A stretch of 41,730 bases of DNA from a virus. The stretch covers positions 1 to 41,730 of the IMG/VR virus record IMGVR_UViG_3300046698_000118. One strand, written 5' to 3'. The notes under the pieces are model-generated. The model was not told the DNA's origin. It saw nothing but the letters and a program-made list of their open reading frames with translations, and ran no database searches. Shown here in pieces: positions 1-6,231 of the stretch (position 1 is the first letter of the stretch; every line of letters starts with the position of its first letter). The position numbers and the translations under genes were made by a program.

Positions 1-45
1 CCCGCCCCGACGCCAGCCGATGAAAATGAAGGAATTACACCGTGA
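1..45 (+). CDS. 3' end of a very short gene cut by the window edge
   Basis: Frame 1 from the first base reads PAPTPADENEGITP and then TGA at 43-45. The TGA overlaps the GTG start of the next gene as GTGA, which is the usual spacing of coupled phage genes. If the window is circular, the last nine bases supply GTG AAC ACC in the same frame, giving a 17-residue peptide preceded by a GAGGAAG ribosome binding site at 41708-41714. No function is recognised. It may be the tail of a longer gene if the window is not circular. Confidence 0.35.
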   Translation, partial: PAPTPADENEGITP

Positions 46-263
46 CCAACAAAAATGAATCCAAAACGATTGAACGTGCTGGGACGCCGGCTGTTGCGGT
101 GCGGCGCGGTGTTAGATGGCTGGCCGCACTCGTGGACAGCCAACCTGACTGGCTAAAGGCCGCTCTGTTAATAGTGATAATGATACGCGGTGCGTTTCTA
201 ATGGTGGAAATGTTCATCGGCCTCATGTGGCTCATCGTCTATCTCGCCGTGAAAGCCATCTAA
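42..263 (+). CDS. small single-span membrane protein
   Basis: A 73-residue protein with a GTG start preceded at good spacing by AAGGA, one of the few clear Shine-Dalgarno sites here. Residues 37-70 are strongly hydrophobic (LLIVIMIRGAFLMVEMF, then LMWLIVYLAV), giving one long or two short membrane segments. The N-terminus is polar and contains AGTPAVAVRRG, encoded by a repeat that recurs in the next gene. It lies downstream of the holin, hydrolase and another small membrane peptide if the ends join, so a lysis-accessory (spanin-like) role is possible. That is inference only. Confidence 0.55.
   Translation: MTNKNESKTIERAGTPAVAVRRGVRWLAALVDSQPDWLKAALLIVIMIRGAFLMVEMFIGLMWLIVYLAVKAI
81..101 (+). 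repeat. coding repeat, copy A (encodes GTPAVAV)
   Basis: The 21 bases at 81-101 match those at 332-352 at 16 positions. Both are read in the same frame, and both give GTPAVAV inside otherwise unrelated small proteins. Confidence 0.45.
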
Positions 264-304
264 CGCGGAGCTATCCCGCGCCGGCGCAAATCCCAAAACG
301 TAAT

Positions 305-622
305 ATGCGGAAAAAATCGAACCAATCTGAAGGAACTCCCGCCGTCGCGGTGCCGATGGGGCTACTCGCTATCGCCTGCATCGGCTTGTTCAGCGGCTGC
401 GACCAACCGCAAAAGCCAAAAGACTCCATATCAAATACTGGCCGATTCGGGTCAGAACCAGCTACATCGTGGGATGGTAACATCTGGTGCAACCGGGACG
501 GTCACGAAGATTTCTACGCGCAAGATAAATCCGGCCAAGTGTTTGAACTGGTCCAGTGCCGGACAAACAGCAATCTCTATGTAGTGTGGAGGGCAATGGG
601 TGAAACAAACGGAATCCGCTGA
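305..622 (+). CDS. putative lipoprotein
   Basis: A 105-residue protein starting at ATG 305; an in-frame upstream extension overlaps the preceding gene and was not used. A basic N-terminus, a hydrophobic run (GLLAIACIGLF) and the lipobox LFSGC with Cys32 mark a signal peptidase II lipoprotein. The mature part is polar with two further cysteines. The signal region starts with GTPAVAV, encoded by the repeat shared with the preceding gene. Lipoproteins next to phage lysis genes are often outer-membrane spanins. This one lacks the usual proline-rich short form, so the role is open. Confidence 0.6.
   Translation: MRKKSNQSEGTPAVAVPMGLLAIACIGLFSGCDQPQKPKDSISNTGRFGSEPATSWDGNIWCNRDGHEDFYAQDKSGQVFELVQCRTNSNLYVVWRAMGETNGIR
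332..352 (+). repeat. coding repeat, copy B (encodes GTPAVAV)
   Basis: Second copy of the 21-base element at 81-101, again read as GTPAVAV, here just before the hydrophobic part of a lipoprotein signal. Confidence 0.45.
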
Positions 623-637
623 ACACCAAGCTGAACC

Positions 638-949
638 ATGACGGATAAACCACCATTCGATTTCAAACTGGACGCCGAACCGTCATTGGCTCCGGCGACC
701 GGTTCGGCATACCGGCCACTGGCGCACAAGGACGGAATAAACCTCGTCTTCGGGCTGCTAATGGCAAGTGGCGCGATGTGCCCGAAGTGTGACTACGGAA
801 CGCGGGTAACGAGCAAGAAGTGGGCACGATGCAAGAAATGCGGTGAACGAGTCGAGCGCGTGAAAATGTCCGACATAAAAGTGGTAGAAGGCCGTCCGCC
901 CGGTATGCCGAACGACGCGGCTCTACGACAGCCGACCAGCGACGTATGA
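638..949 (+). CDS. small zinc-ribbon protein
   Basis: A 103-residue protein with CPKC (Cys48, Cys51) and CKKC (Cys65, Cys68) spaced as a four-cysteine zinc ribbon. The stretch between them is basic, consistent with nucleic-acid or protein binding. The N-terminal third (FDFKLDAEPSLAPATGSAYR) has low complexity. Its stop overlaps the start of the next gene (ATGA at 946-949), so the two are probably translationally coupled. I do not recognise a family. Confidence 0.6.
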   Translation: MTDKPPFDFKLDAEPSLAPATGSAYRPLAHKDGINLVFGLLMASGAMCPKCDYGTRVTSKKWARCKKCGERVERVKMSDIKVVEGRPPGMPNDAALRQPTSDV

Positions 950-1716
950 ATGACCTGAATCCGAAGCGAAAAACCAAGACGCCCAACGGCTGTTCGCAGC
1001 AGCCGCTTGTTCGGCGAATCCTCACGACCGGAAATGACGGACAAGCCACACACCGCGCCGACTTCAAACACTGCCCGCACTGCGACCACCCAATGGAGAA
1101 TGAAGCGTGGGACAAGGCGGCGACCACACTAATACTGGAACCGATGTGCTACAAAGCTGGGTGTGTCTCGGTCTCGGCTGAATGTCCCAAATGTTTCAAA
1201 TCGTCTTGGAGACATGAAGGGATGGATTGCTTTCAATGGAACGATGCGTGGCCCGCTGACTGGAAAGCCGCCGTCAAAAAACGTGAAGCTGCCGTCAAAC
1301 TTGCCGCCTTGCGCGAATGGGGAAAAGGACTTTGCCACAACTGCAAGCATCTCGAAAGTGGTGAAATCAAATACCACGCTTGGCGGCATTGTATTCGCGG
1401 CTGCGGTGGCGAGGAAACCGAATGCCCTAAGTACGAAGCGTTAAATTCGCCAACGCCGCGTGATGAGCCACGCGCAAATTTTATGAAACCAACCAAATCG
1501 AAAAAAACCAAACGAAAACCCGTAACCCGCGTTGGCTCCGGCACGCTTGTTAGCCTGCGGCGGTGGTGGAAGAAGCGAATCGAAGACCTCAACAACGGCA
1601 AGAACTGGGCCATAAATGACCGAGTGTGCAAGGAAGCCAGAGCCAACAAAGCCGATGGAGTTCAAGAGTGTATGATTGACCTGAACTATCTCATAAAACA
1701 TGGGCGAGCAGACTAA
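946..1716 (+). CDS. multi-zinc-finger accessory protein
   Basis: A 256-residue cysteine-rich protein. CPHC at 43-46, Cys68, Cys73 and CPKC at 80-83, followed by FQWNDAW, loosely resembles Lar-type restriction-alleviation zinc ribbons. A second cluster, CHNC at 130-133 with Cys149, Cys153 and Cys160, forms another likely zinc site. The C-terminal 80 residues are very basic (KSKKTKRKP) and suggest nucleic-acid contact. Residues 13-25 (PNGCSQQPLVRRI) are encoded by an imperfect palindrome at 981-1015 that looks inserted. Start chosen from the ATGA overlap with the upstream gene. The Lar comparison is weak. Confidence 0.55.
   Translation: MNDLNPKRKTKTPNGCSQQPLVRRILTTGNDGQATHRADFKHCPHCDHPMENEAWDKAATTLILEPMCYKAGCVSVSAECPKCFKSSWRHEGMDCFQWNDAWPADWKAAVKKREAAVKLAALREWGKGLCHNCKHLESGEIKYHAWRHCIRGCGGEETECPKYEALNSPTPRDEPRANFMKPTKSKKTKRKPVTRVGSGTLVSLRRWWKKRIEDLNNGKNWAINDRVCKEARANKADGVQECMIDLNYLIKHGRAD
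981..1015. repeat. imperfect palindrome inside a coding region
   Basis: Outer arms GCCCAAC (981-987) and GTTCGGC (1009-1015) pair with one mismatch. Inner arms GGCTG (988-992) and CAGCC (1000-1004) pair perfectly. The layout recalls the outer boxes of integron attC sites, but at 35 bases it is too short to hold both box pairs. Confidence 0.4.
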
Positions 1717-1942
1717 CGCAGAGTTCAGGAACGCCGTAAGTGGCGCTCCCGGACTCGATGGAGGCGTCCAATAGGCGTTTCCTGCAACGAAAAGAACACA
1801 GGCACTATCAACAGCCGAAGAAAAAGCAGCGTGGAAAGCCAGCAGAAAACTCGGCTCGCGCTTCATATTCGTCGGAACCGTCCAAAATGACTTTGCATTC
1901 CCAAAGCGTAAATACGATGAACAGGGAAGGCGAATATCGTAA
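1700..1942 (+). pseudogene. small gene interrupted by an in-frame amber codon
   Basis: From ATG 1700, which overlaps the upstream gene, the frame reads 24 codons (MGEQTNAEFRNAVSG and on) to TAG at 1772-1774. It then continues for 55 codons in the same frame (KAAWKASRKLGSRFIFVGTV and on) to TAA at 1940. The second half looks protein-like: charged, then a short beta-type stretch. No good restart codon lies right after the TAG. It could be a nonsense-broken gene, a readthrough gene, or two fragments. No family is recognised. Confidence 0.35.
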
Positions 1943-2053
1943 CACTTAAAGCCGGGGCGCTCTTGGCCTGTTGCCAAGCGGTCTTAAAATCCACCGTCAC
2001 GCGCTCCGGCTCCATTTCGGGCGTTCTGGGGTATCCTGGACCATCCGACAGCG

Positions 2054-2091
2054 AAAAGCCCGCCTCAAGTCATTTAAGGCTTGAAACGGGC
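2054..2091 (-). terminator. rho-independent terminator of the leftward accessory block
   Basis: On the minus strand, GCCCG (91-87) and CAAG pair with CTTG and CGGGC (62-58), followed by CTTTTCG. It lies 20 bases past the stop of the last leftward gene (2112) and also faces the rightward block ending near 1942. The T-run serves the leftward direction only. Confidence 0.6.
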
Positions 2092-2111
2092 CTGTGTGGT
2101 GGATGGACGGT

Positions 2112-2282
2112 CTATCCCGATGCCATTTCATGCGTCTGTGGCTTTGCTGGGCGCGTTTTAGGCGTGTGACCCTGCCACCGTGCGGCATTAGCCTTTCGAG
2201 CCGCTGCGGTCTTGGCCGGGCTTTTGGCTTGGCCGCCTTTGCGTCCGATCTCGGATAGGTAGTTTCGTGTTTCTTGGTTCAT
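2112..2282 (-). CDS. small basic KGG-like protein
   Basis: A 56-residue protein: MNQETRNYLSEIGRKGGQAK, then SPAKTAAARKANAARW. The GRKGGQAKSPAKTAAARKANAAR pattern is typical of small basic proteins found in plasmids and phages, with a repeated Gly-Gly-x-Ala-Lys-Ser/Ala-Ala-Arg module. The gene at 3424-3630 carries the same module (GGLAKSAAKTAA). It is the last gene of the leftward block, just before a terminator. Function unknown; nucleic-acid binding is plausible from composition. Confidence 0.6.
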   Translation of the reverse strand: MNQETRNYLSEIGRKGGQAKSPAKTAAARKANAARWQGHTPKTRPAKPQTHEMASG

Positions 2283-2298
2283 CACTTTTATTTGAGTT

Positions 2299-2316
2299 GC
2301 CGCCAGTTAGGGCGGC
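2299..2316. repeat. intergenic hairpin GCCGCC/GGCGGC
   Basis: A perfect 6-bp stem with a 6-base loop lies between two leftward genes. There is no T-run, so it is more likely an mRNA-processing or stability hairpin than a terminator. Confidence 0.4.
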
Positions 2317-2325
2317 GAGTGGGGG

Positions 2326-2763
2326 TTAGTCGTTTTCGCCAGTTTGGTCACAATAGGCGCGGCTGACTTCTTCACCAGCATACCACGCCAGCGCGTTCAA
2401 AACAGGGGCGGAATCTTCGCCTTGCCAACCGGCGTAAAGCGCTTCACCGACTTCGGCGCTTGTCGGCTTTGTGCCGTTGCGAAAGCAACCGAATCCCTGA
2501 ATCATGGTGATCGTATCTTCGCCGAGTTCTTCGGCTTGGTTTGATGCCATTGCCGCAATGTCTTTGCGATTACGTTTGGCGAAAGGCTCCGTGTCCGCGT
2601 TGTAAATGAAGCCGTGAAAGCCTCCATCAATTCCGCCCCGGCAAATGTCCGGCGCGGACTGTTTGAACGATTCCCAACCGCCCATTTGGCGGATGACGGC
2701 GCGCACAAGGCGGGCGGGAATGTTTGAGTTTTCAACTAACTGTTTCATGGTTATGGTTTTCAT
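2326..2763 (-). CDS. conserved phage/plasmid protein, DUF7222-like
   Basis: A 145-residue protein. The core NSNIPARLVRAVIRQMGGWESFKQSAPDI followed by GGIDGGFHGFIYNADT resembles a family of phage and plasmid proteins of unknown function that I believe is DUF7222. Acidic, with no membrane segment and no recognisable catalytic motif. Two starts are possible, 2763 or 2748, because the N-terminus reads MKTITMKQL. The first is favoured, since neighbouring genes also begin MKT. No ribosome binding site precedes it. It belongs to the leftward accessory block. Confidence 0.65.
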   Translation of the reverse strand: MKTITMKQLVENSNIPARLVRAVIRQMGGWESFKQSAPDICRGGIDGGFHGFIYNADTEPFAKRNRKDIAAMASNQAEELGEDTITMIQGFGCFRNGTKPTSAEVGEALYAGWQGEDSAPVLNALAWYAGEEVSRAYCDQTGEND

Positions 2764-2780
2764 TTGTTCATTCGCCGACT

Positions 2781-3278
2781 TTAATCGCCCTGGCTCCGGG
2801 CGTTTGGTTGTTTACTATTGGGGAAATTGAGCATGGCGAATTCTCCATGATGCCTTATCGCTGACTCATCGTAAGCAGAGGCGGCAATGTCCGCCCTTTG
2901 GAACGTTCCTAAATGACGCACCCTGCCATTCAAGCGAATTTGGGCCGCGAATTTGCCGCTTCTTTGCAGCCTGACGCCCCGATAGCCGGTCAGGTTTTTT
3001 CTGGCGACATTGATATTGTTTTGCGAATGAGTCGCGGGCCTCAGATTGCTGCGAAGATTGTTTAGCTTGTTTCCGTCCCGGTGATCCGCCTCTAATCCCT
3101 TTGGGGGGTGAATGATTTGTGAGGCCATAAAAACCCACTGGGTTGAATGTTGGCGGGCGCTTCCAACTCGCCTAGCTGCATATCCTTTATGGTTTTGCCA
3201 AGTGAAAATCGAAAGCGGAGCAAAGTCTAAATCATCAACTTGAGTTTGGCTACCATCGGAAAGCGTAATTATTTTCAT
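2781..3278 (-). CDS. HNH endonuclease with AP2 DNA-binding domain
   Basis: A 165-residue protein. An HNH-type core includes GLEADHRDGNKLNNLRSNLR (residues 61-80), with Asp65-His66 and the following Asn residues, then SQNN at 85-88. An AP2-like domain follows at about 98-147 (TGYRGVRLQRSGKF, then HLGTFQRADIAASAYDESAI). This order is characteristic of phage HNH-AP2 homing endonucleases, which cut DNA lacking the gene. Start chosen at ATG 3278, where the family N-terminus begins; an in-frame extension to 3557 overlaps another gene and looks non-coding. A structured, promoter-led leader of about 108 bases precedes it. Confidence 0.85.
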   Translation of the reverse strand: MKIITLSDGSQTQVDDLDFAPLSIFTWQNHKGYAARRVGSARQHSTQWVFMASQIIHPPKGLEADHRDGNKLNNLRSNLRPATHSQNNINVARKNLTGYRGVRLQRSGKFAAQIRLNGRVRHLGTFQRADIAASAYDESAIRHHGEFAMLNFPNSKQPNARSQGD

Positions 3279-3279
3279 G

Positions 3280-3421
3280 GTTGCAGTTTTTAGAAGCGTC
3301 TCGGCTCGCCCTGCAACAGTCCCGCGATGAACGCGAAATGGCCGGATGGCCAGCGAGCCAAGACAGATTGATTTCAGACTGTTGCATGAAACAAACATAG
3401 ACCTTATTCGGTTTTTGTCAA
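3280..3421 (-). promoter_or_regulatory. promoter plus structured leader RNA of the HNH-AP2 gene
   Basis: Reading leftward: TTGACA (3421-3416), 16 bases, TATGTT (3399-3394), so transcription should begin near 3387. The RNA then starts with TGCAACAGTC (3386-3377), which pairs perfectly with GACTGTTGCA (3321-3312). Interleaved with it, GGCTCGC (3359-3353) pairs with GCGAGCC (3309-3303), giving a pseudoknot-like A-B-A'-B' order. Hairpins TGGCC/GGCCA and CGCG/CGCG lie between. The A' strand can instead pair over 7 bases with CTGCAAC (3286-3280), right beside the start codon at 3278. This looks like a translational switch. Confidence 0.5.
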
Positions 3422-3423
3422 AC

Positions 3424-3630
3424 TCATTTGCGGTTAATTCCGCGCCCAATGCCCCGCAAGGCACTGGCCGCGAGTTTAGACCAGCTAGCACGCCTGCGGA
3501 GGCGCTTGGGTTTTCGCGGCTTTCCTTTTGGCCAGCCGCCGGGTTTTGCGTTTTCACACACTGCGGCAGTCTTGGCCGCTGATTTGGCCAGACCGCCGAG
3601 GCGTCCGGGTTGTTGTGCGGCGGGGTTCAT
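3424..3630 (-). CDS. small basic KGG-like protein
   Basis: A 68-residue protein: GRLGGLAKSAAKTAA at about 9-23, then a proline- and arginine-rich tail. It shares the Gly-Gly-x-Ala-Lys-Ser module with the gene at 2112-2282, so the two are probably paralogues. Its start overlaps the stop of the upstream gene (ATGA at 3627-3630), which supports coupling. No function known. Confidence 0.5.
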   Translation of the reverse strand: MNPAAQQPGRLGGLAKSAAKTAAVCENAKPGGWPKGKPRKPKRLRRRASWSKLAASALRGIGRGINRK

Positions 3631-4082
3631 TTTCCGAAGAAGTCGCGGTTTATGTTTTCGAGTTCGGCGTCGAGGTCGCCGCCCCCAAAGTCCCGATATG
3701 CTTCATGGACGGCCACGTCGTGGTAGCCGCGTTCTTTTGAGTCGAGATCGTCGCGGCATGACGGCACGAACGGTTTCCGCTCCACAACCGGGACGGCCCA
3801 GCGTTCGATTACATGCAGGTATTTTTCGCCCGAAAATTCGGCGGCGTTGCGGGCGTCGCAGCGGGACTGAGCTTCCTCGCGAGTTGCGAAGAGCGGTTCG
3901 TGTTTGCAAAAGCCCGGAGTGCTTTGACTCTGTATTTGTTTGGCCAGAGGGACGCCGTTGCGGTTGTGGCGGCGCTGCGCACTCGGCGGGAGGTAGCACA
4001 GCCCAAACATGAGAGTTTTTTCGGTCACGCCAGCCACTTCGTATTCCAGCCTCAAGAGTCCGTCGTTGGTTTCGGTTTTCAT
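3627..4082 (-). CDS. hypothetical protein
   Basis: A 151-residue soluble protein beginning MKTETNDGLLRLEYEVAGV. The middle is rich in charged residues, and the C-terminus is acidic (GGGDLDAELENINRDFFGK). No motif I recognise. It is preceded by an A/C-rich stretch (AACCAACAAACAACA) resembling that before the 4505 gene, with no Shine-Dalgarno. It belongs to the leftward accessory block and is coupled by overlap to the 3630 gene. Confidence 0.6.
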   Translation of the reverse strand: MKTETNDGLLRLEYEVAGVTEKTLMFGLCYLPPSAQRRHNRNGVPLAKQIQSQSTPGFCKHEPLFATREEAQSRCDARNAAEFSGEKYLHVIERWAVPVVERKPFVPSCRDDLDSKERGYHDVAVHEAYRDFGGGDLDAELENINRDFFGK

Positions 4083-4148
4083 ATTTTTGTCTGTGTTGTT
4101 TGTTGGTTAAATTATGCGCCTTGGTCACCCCGGCGCAACCGGAGCGAA

Positions 4149-4505
4149 TCAAGCAACCGGCAAAGGGATTTCCGAATAGACATTGTGGCAACATCCGACT
4201 TGCCCGCATTCGCGGCAGTATCCATCTTCGGGCAATACAATCAAATCATCCGCGTCAATCACATGGCGGTGATCGTCACCGACCATGACCGCCACGATTC
4301 TTTCCGTGGCTTCCAACCCATAATCGCCAGATTCAATCTCAATTTCGTTTCCGTCGCCGTCGGTCGAATAGCACATTAAAGGCTGGTTCTCCGCCTCATG
4401 GCCGAGCAGATAAAAGGCAATGCCGCGATAGCCTTTGACTTGATAGTGCGCGTCAAAATCAATTCCATTTTGAACGCCTGACATTTTAATAAACTGTGTT
4501 TTCAT
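4149..4505 (-). CDS. hypothetical protein with C-terminal zinc-finger-like motif
   Basis: A 118-residue protein: MKTQFIKMSGVQNGIDFDAH, then an acidic middle, and near the C-terminus CRECGQVGCCHNVY, a CxxC-x3-CC-H arrangement able to bind zinc. It is the first gene of the leftward block. Its upstream sequence is A/C-rich (AACCAACAACAAAAAGCG) like that of the next gene, which may be a shared translation signal replacing a Shine-Dalgarno site. Family unknown. Confidence 0.6.
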   Translation of the reverse strand: MKTQFIKMSGVQNGIDFDAHYQVKGYRGIAFYLLGHEAENQPLMCYSTDGDGNEIEIESGDYGLEATERIVAVMVGDDHRHVIDADDLIVLPEDGYCRECGQVGCCHNVYSEIPLPVA

Positions 4506-4749
4506 TTTGATTCGCTTTTTGTTGTTGGTTTACTGTTACTGTCAATACAATCTCACATGCAAAGCCGGTTGGCAACTTATTTCGCATAATGTTTCTCTCT
4601 ATCCACCAATCACTTGCGGTCGCTATACTGTATAGACACCTGAAAACATGCGGATTTTGTCACCCCAAACACTCAACCCAAGGTGTATAGACTGAGCATA
4701 TACTGACAGTCTGAGTTGACAGACAGACAGCCAAAGCGTAGTTTGCGCC
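4506..4749. promoter_or_regulatory. divergent control region with operator-like palindromes
   Basis: 244 bases between divergent blocks. CTATACTGTATAG (4623-4635) is a perfect 13-base palindrome. TGTATAGAC recurs at 4629 and 4683, and GTATA/TATAC arms flank 4684-4704. Rightward, TTGACA (4716-4721), 17 bases, TAGTTT (4739-4744) ends five bases before ATG 4750, predicting a leaderless transcript. For the leftward gene I find TTGACA near 4540 but no convincing -10. Repeated half-sites suggest binding by a repressor, though no repressor gene is visible in the window. Confidence 0.5.
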
Positions 4750-5136
4750 ATGCTTGCCCCACCCTTTACACCCGAAGCCGCAAGACTCAACGGAATCAAA
4801 TCCGGCGAAGCCAGACGCCGCAGAAGGGATGAACTTGACGCCTTGCGTAAAGCTGAAGCCGAAGCCAGAGCAAAGCAATCCCCAGTTCAAGACATGGTTG
4901 AAGCAAGACAGCGTAGGGTTTTAACCCAGATTGATTCTACACTCGATAGGCTCAATGATTGCGATGATGATGTCCTGCGTGTAAAGCTGGTTGCTGCACT
5001 CGATACGCTCTGGAATCTAGTTTGGCCCAGGGCTGGCGTATCCAAGCCGCAACGATCTGGCCAACGCCGCACAGCGCCCAGCGTAGAGCCAGCACCACAA
5101 GCGCCCAGTCCTGCGCCGAGTCAGCCGCCTGTTTGA
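4750..5136 (+). CDS. hypothetical coiled-coil protein
   Basis: A 128-residue protein. The N-terminal FTPEAARLNGIKSGEARRRR recalls small DNA-binding proteins, followed by a charged helical region (DELDALRKAEAEARAK) and a proline-rich C-terminal tail (PAPQAPSPAPSQPPV). It could be a terminase small subunit by position before endonuclease genes, but it lies far from the large subunit and I see no diagnostic motif. It is transcribed from the TTGACA promoter at 4716, apparently leaderless. Confidence 0.6.
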   Translation: MLAPPFTPEAARLNGIKSGEARRRRRDELDALRKAEAEARAKQSPVQDMVEARQRRVLTQIDSTLDRLNDCDDDVLRVKLVAALDTLWNLVWPRAGVSKPQRSGQRRTAPSVEPAPQAPSPAPSQPPV

Positions 5137-5160
5137 CTTTATGGGCTTTTGGCGTAAATT
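5133..5160 (+). promoter_or_regulatory. promoter of the endonuclease VII-like gene
   Basis: TTGACT (5133-5138, overlapping the upstream stop codon), 16 bases, TAAATT (5155-5160). The start codon follows nine bases later at 5170, so the mRNA would have almost no leader. Confidence 0.45.
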
Positions 5161-5169
5161 ATTCAATAG

Positions 5170-5493
5170 ATGAAAGGTAATTGGAAAGCAAAGGCTGTTG
5201 CGTGGTCTGAGTCTAAACGGGAAGCTCATCGAAAGGCCGCGCTGATTACCCGTTATGGGATTTCCCACGACGTTTACATGGCCTTGGTTGAGAAACAGCA
5301 TGGCCTTTGTTCAATCTGTGGAAGGCCGCCGTCTGGCAAGCGGTTAAAGCTGTTCATTGACCATTGCCATGAAACAAACATTGTGCGAGGACTGCTCTGT
5401 CAGAACTGCAATTCGGGGCTTGGACATTTCAGAGACACACCACAATTGCTGCGCCTTGCTGCTGTTTACTTGGAACAAAAACCATACCACTAA
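5170..5493 (+). CDS. endonuclease VII-type HNH nuclease
   Basis: A 107-residue protein with the recombination endonuclease VII signature: CSIC at 47-50, [19 protein letters not shown] at 63-81 (Asp64, His65, His67, Cys77, Cys80, Asn81), and GLGHFRD. Two CxxC pairs bind structural zinc, and the DHCH motif is the metal-dependent catalytic site. T4 endonuclease VII resolves branched DNA before packaging; short versions like this are also common as mobile nucleases. There are no replication genes nearby, so either debranching or homing is possible. Confidence 0.85.
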   Translation: MKGNWKAKAVAWSESKREAHRKAALITRYGISHDVYMALVEKQHGLCSICGRPPSGKRLKLFIDHCHETNIVRGLLCQNCNSGLGHFRDTPQLLRLAAVYLEQKPYH

Positions 5494-5879
5494 TAGACAA
5501 TTGTGGCATCAGCATCATGCCTGCATTGCGTATAACACACAAGTATGCGTAAGTCATTGATACAACGATGCATTCAACTAAAGACTTCAGCACTTGTTAA
5601 ACCATAATTGAATGGTGTAAGCTTTAACTCTTGTGTGGTCTAAAAAGAATTACTTTCATGGCTAGGGAGGGGGTGGGACTACCTGCCAGGGGAGGGGCTT
5701 TTGCTATTGGCCCACTTGAGTGGGACTCCCATGCCGTAACCAAGCTCTTATTTTTGAAATGGTTCTGCTCTGATTCGGATTGGGGTTTGGATTTGTGCAA
5801 AGTACGCCCTTAATAGACCGAGAGGGTCACAGACGCCGTGCGGAGAGTTGTCCGCTTCGGGATGCTGCCAGCCTTCGAC

Positions 5880-6206
5880 TCACACACCCCACGCAAAGGG
5901 ATGTTCGGGAGCAGCGGAATTCAGTTCTTTCTGGTGAGTTCGGAGGGGGGCGGATTCAGGGTGAGCGGATTGGGCTGTCCTTAGCCATGAGCGGGCATGG
6001 CGACCACAATGCAGCGGGTTCCCGTGCTGGCGGGTTCCCCCGATGACAAAAAGAACGCCGTTCGTGTGTGAAAAGGATTCGGCGGCCTTTGAGGGTTGCC
6101 CCTCCACGAACGGCAAAACGATATTTAATTGACCGGATTCAATCACGCAAGACAAATCGCACGGAAGATTTCTCTTGTCAAATGTGAATTTAATTGTTGA
6201 CTTCAT
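5880..6206 (-). CDS. doubtful small gene
   Basis: 108 residues. The first half looks protein-like (MKSTIKFTFDKRNLPCDLSC, then GQLNIVLPFVEGQ), while the second half is composed like translated non-coding DNA (many His, Ser, Pro, Arg). It spans the long hairpin at 6057-6114. It may be a truncated remnant. No family recognised. Confidence 0.25.
   Translation of the reverse strand: MKSTIKFTFDKRNLPCDLSCVIESGQLNIVLPFVEGQPSKAAESFSHTNGVLFVIGGTRQHGNPLHCGRHARSWLRTAQSAHPESAPLRTHQKELNSAAPEHPFAWGV
6057..6114. repeat. long hairpin with 10-bp perfect stem
   Basis: GCCGTTCGTG (6057-6066) pairs perfectly with CACGAACGGC (6105-6114). Directly inside the right arm, GAGGG-TTGC-CCCTC forms a second hairpin (6091-6104), stacking on the outer stem. 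No T-run follows. Confidence 0.5.
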
Positions 6207-6224
6207 GTGTGGTTATATTATATT
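6197..6224 (+). promoter_or_regulatory. promoter of the 6232 gene
   Basis: TTGACT (6197-6202), 16 bases, TATATT (6219-6224). The ATG at 6232 is where transcription should begin, so the mRNA is predicted to be leaderless. This fixes the start at 6232 rather than an in-frame ATG at 6175, which lies upstream of the promoter. Confidence 0.55.
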
Positions 6225-6231
6225 CAGTGGC

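Larger units (their letters stand above)
5494..6231. other. 738-base stretch with repeats and little coding signal
   Basis: No convincing gene. It contains a G-rich tract with five G-runs (5665-5697), a hairpin CCCAC/GTGGG (5711-5724), a direct repeat of GCGGGTTCCC at 6014-6023 and 6030-6039, and a long hairpin at 6057-6114. Repeats, hairpins and a possible G-quadruplex in a gene-poor stretch could mark a replication origin or packaging-related site, which is inference. A weak leftward frame lies at 5880-6206. Confidence 0.4.

Noticed and set aside
981-1015. True integron attC site
   Set aside because: Only 35 bases, no paired inner boxes with bulged bases, one outer box deviates, and no integrase is present.
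1700-1942. Genome-wide amber recoding
   Set aside because: No other long gene contains in-frame TAG, and no suppressor tRNA is visible.
3279-3557. N-terminal extension of the HNH-AP2 gene
   Set aside because: It overlaps the 3424-3630 gene and the structured leader, and its composition is not protein-like. The family N-terminus begins at 3278.
3428-4012. Rightward open frame across the leftward accessory block
   Set aside because: Arg/Ala/Pro-rich shadow covering two better-supported leftward genes.
5494-6231. tRNA genes
   Set aside because: No cloverleaf with a GGTTCNANNCC-type T arm and CCA-compatible acceptor was found here. The 3303-3359 element has a 7-bp stem but lacks tRNA loops.
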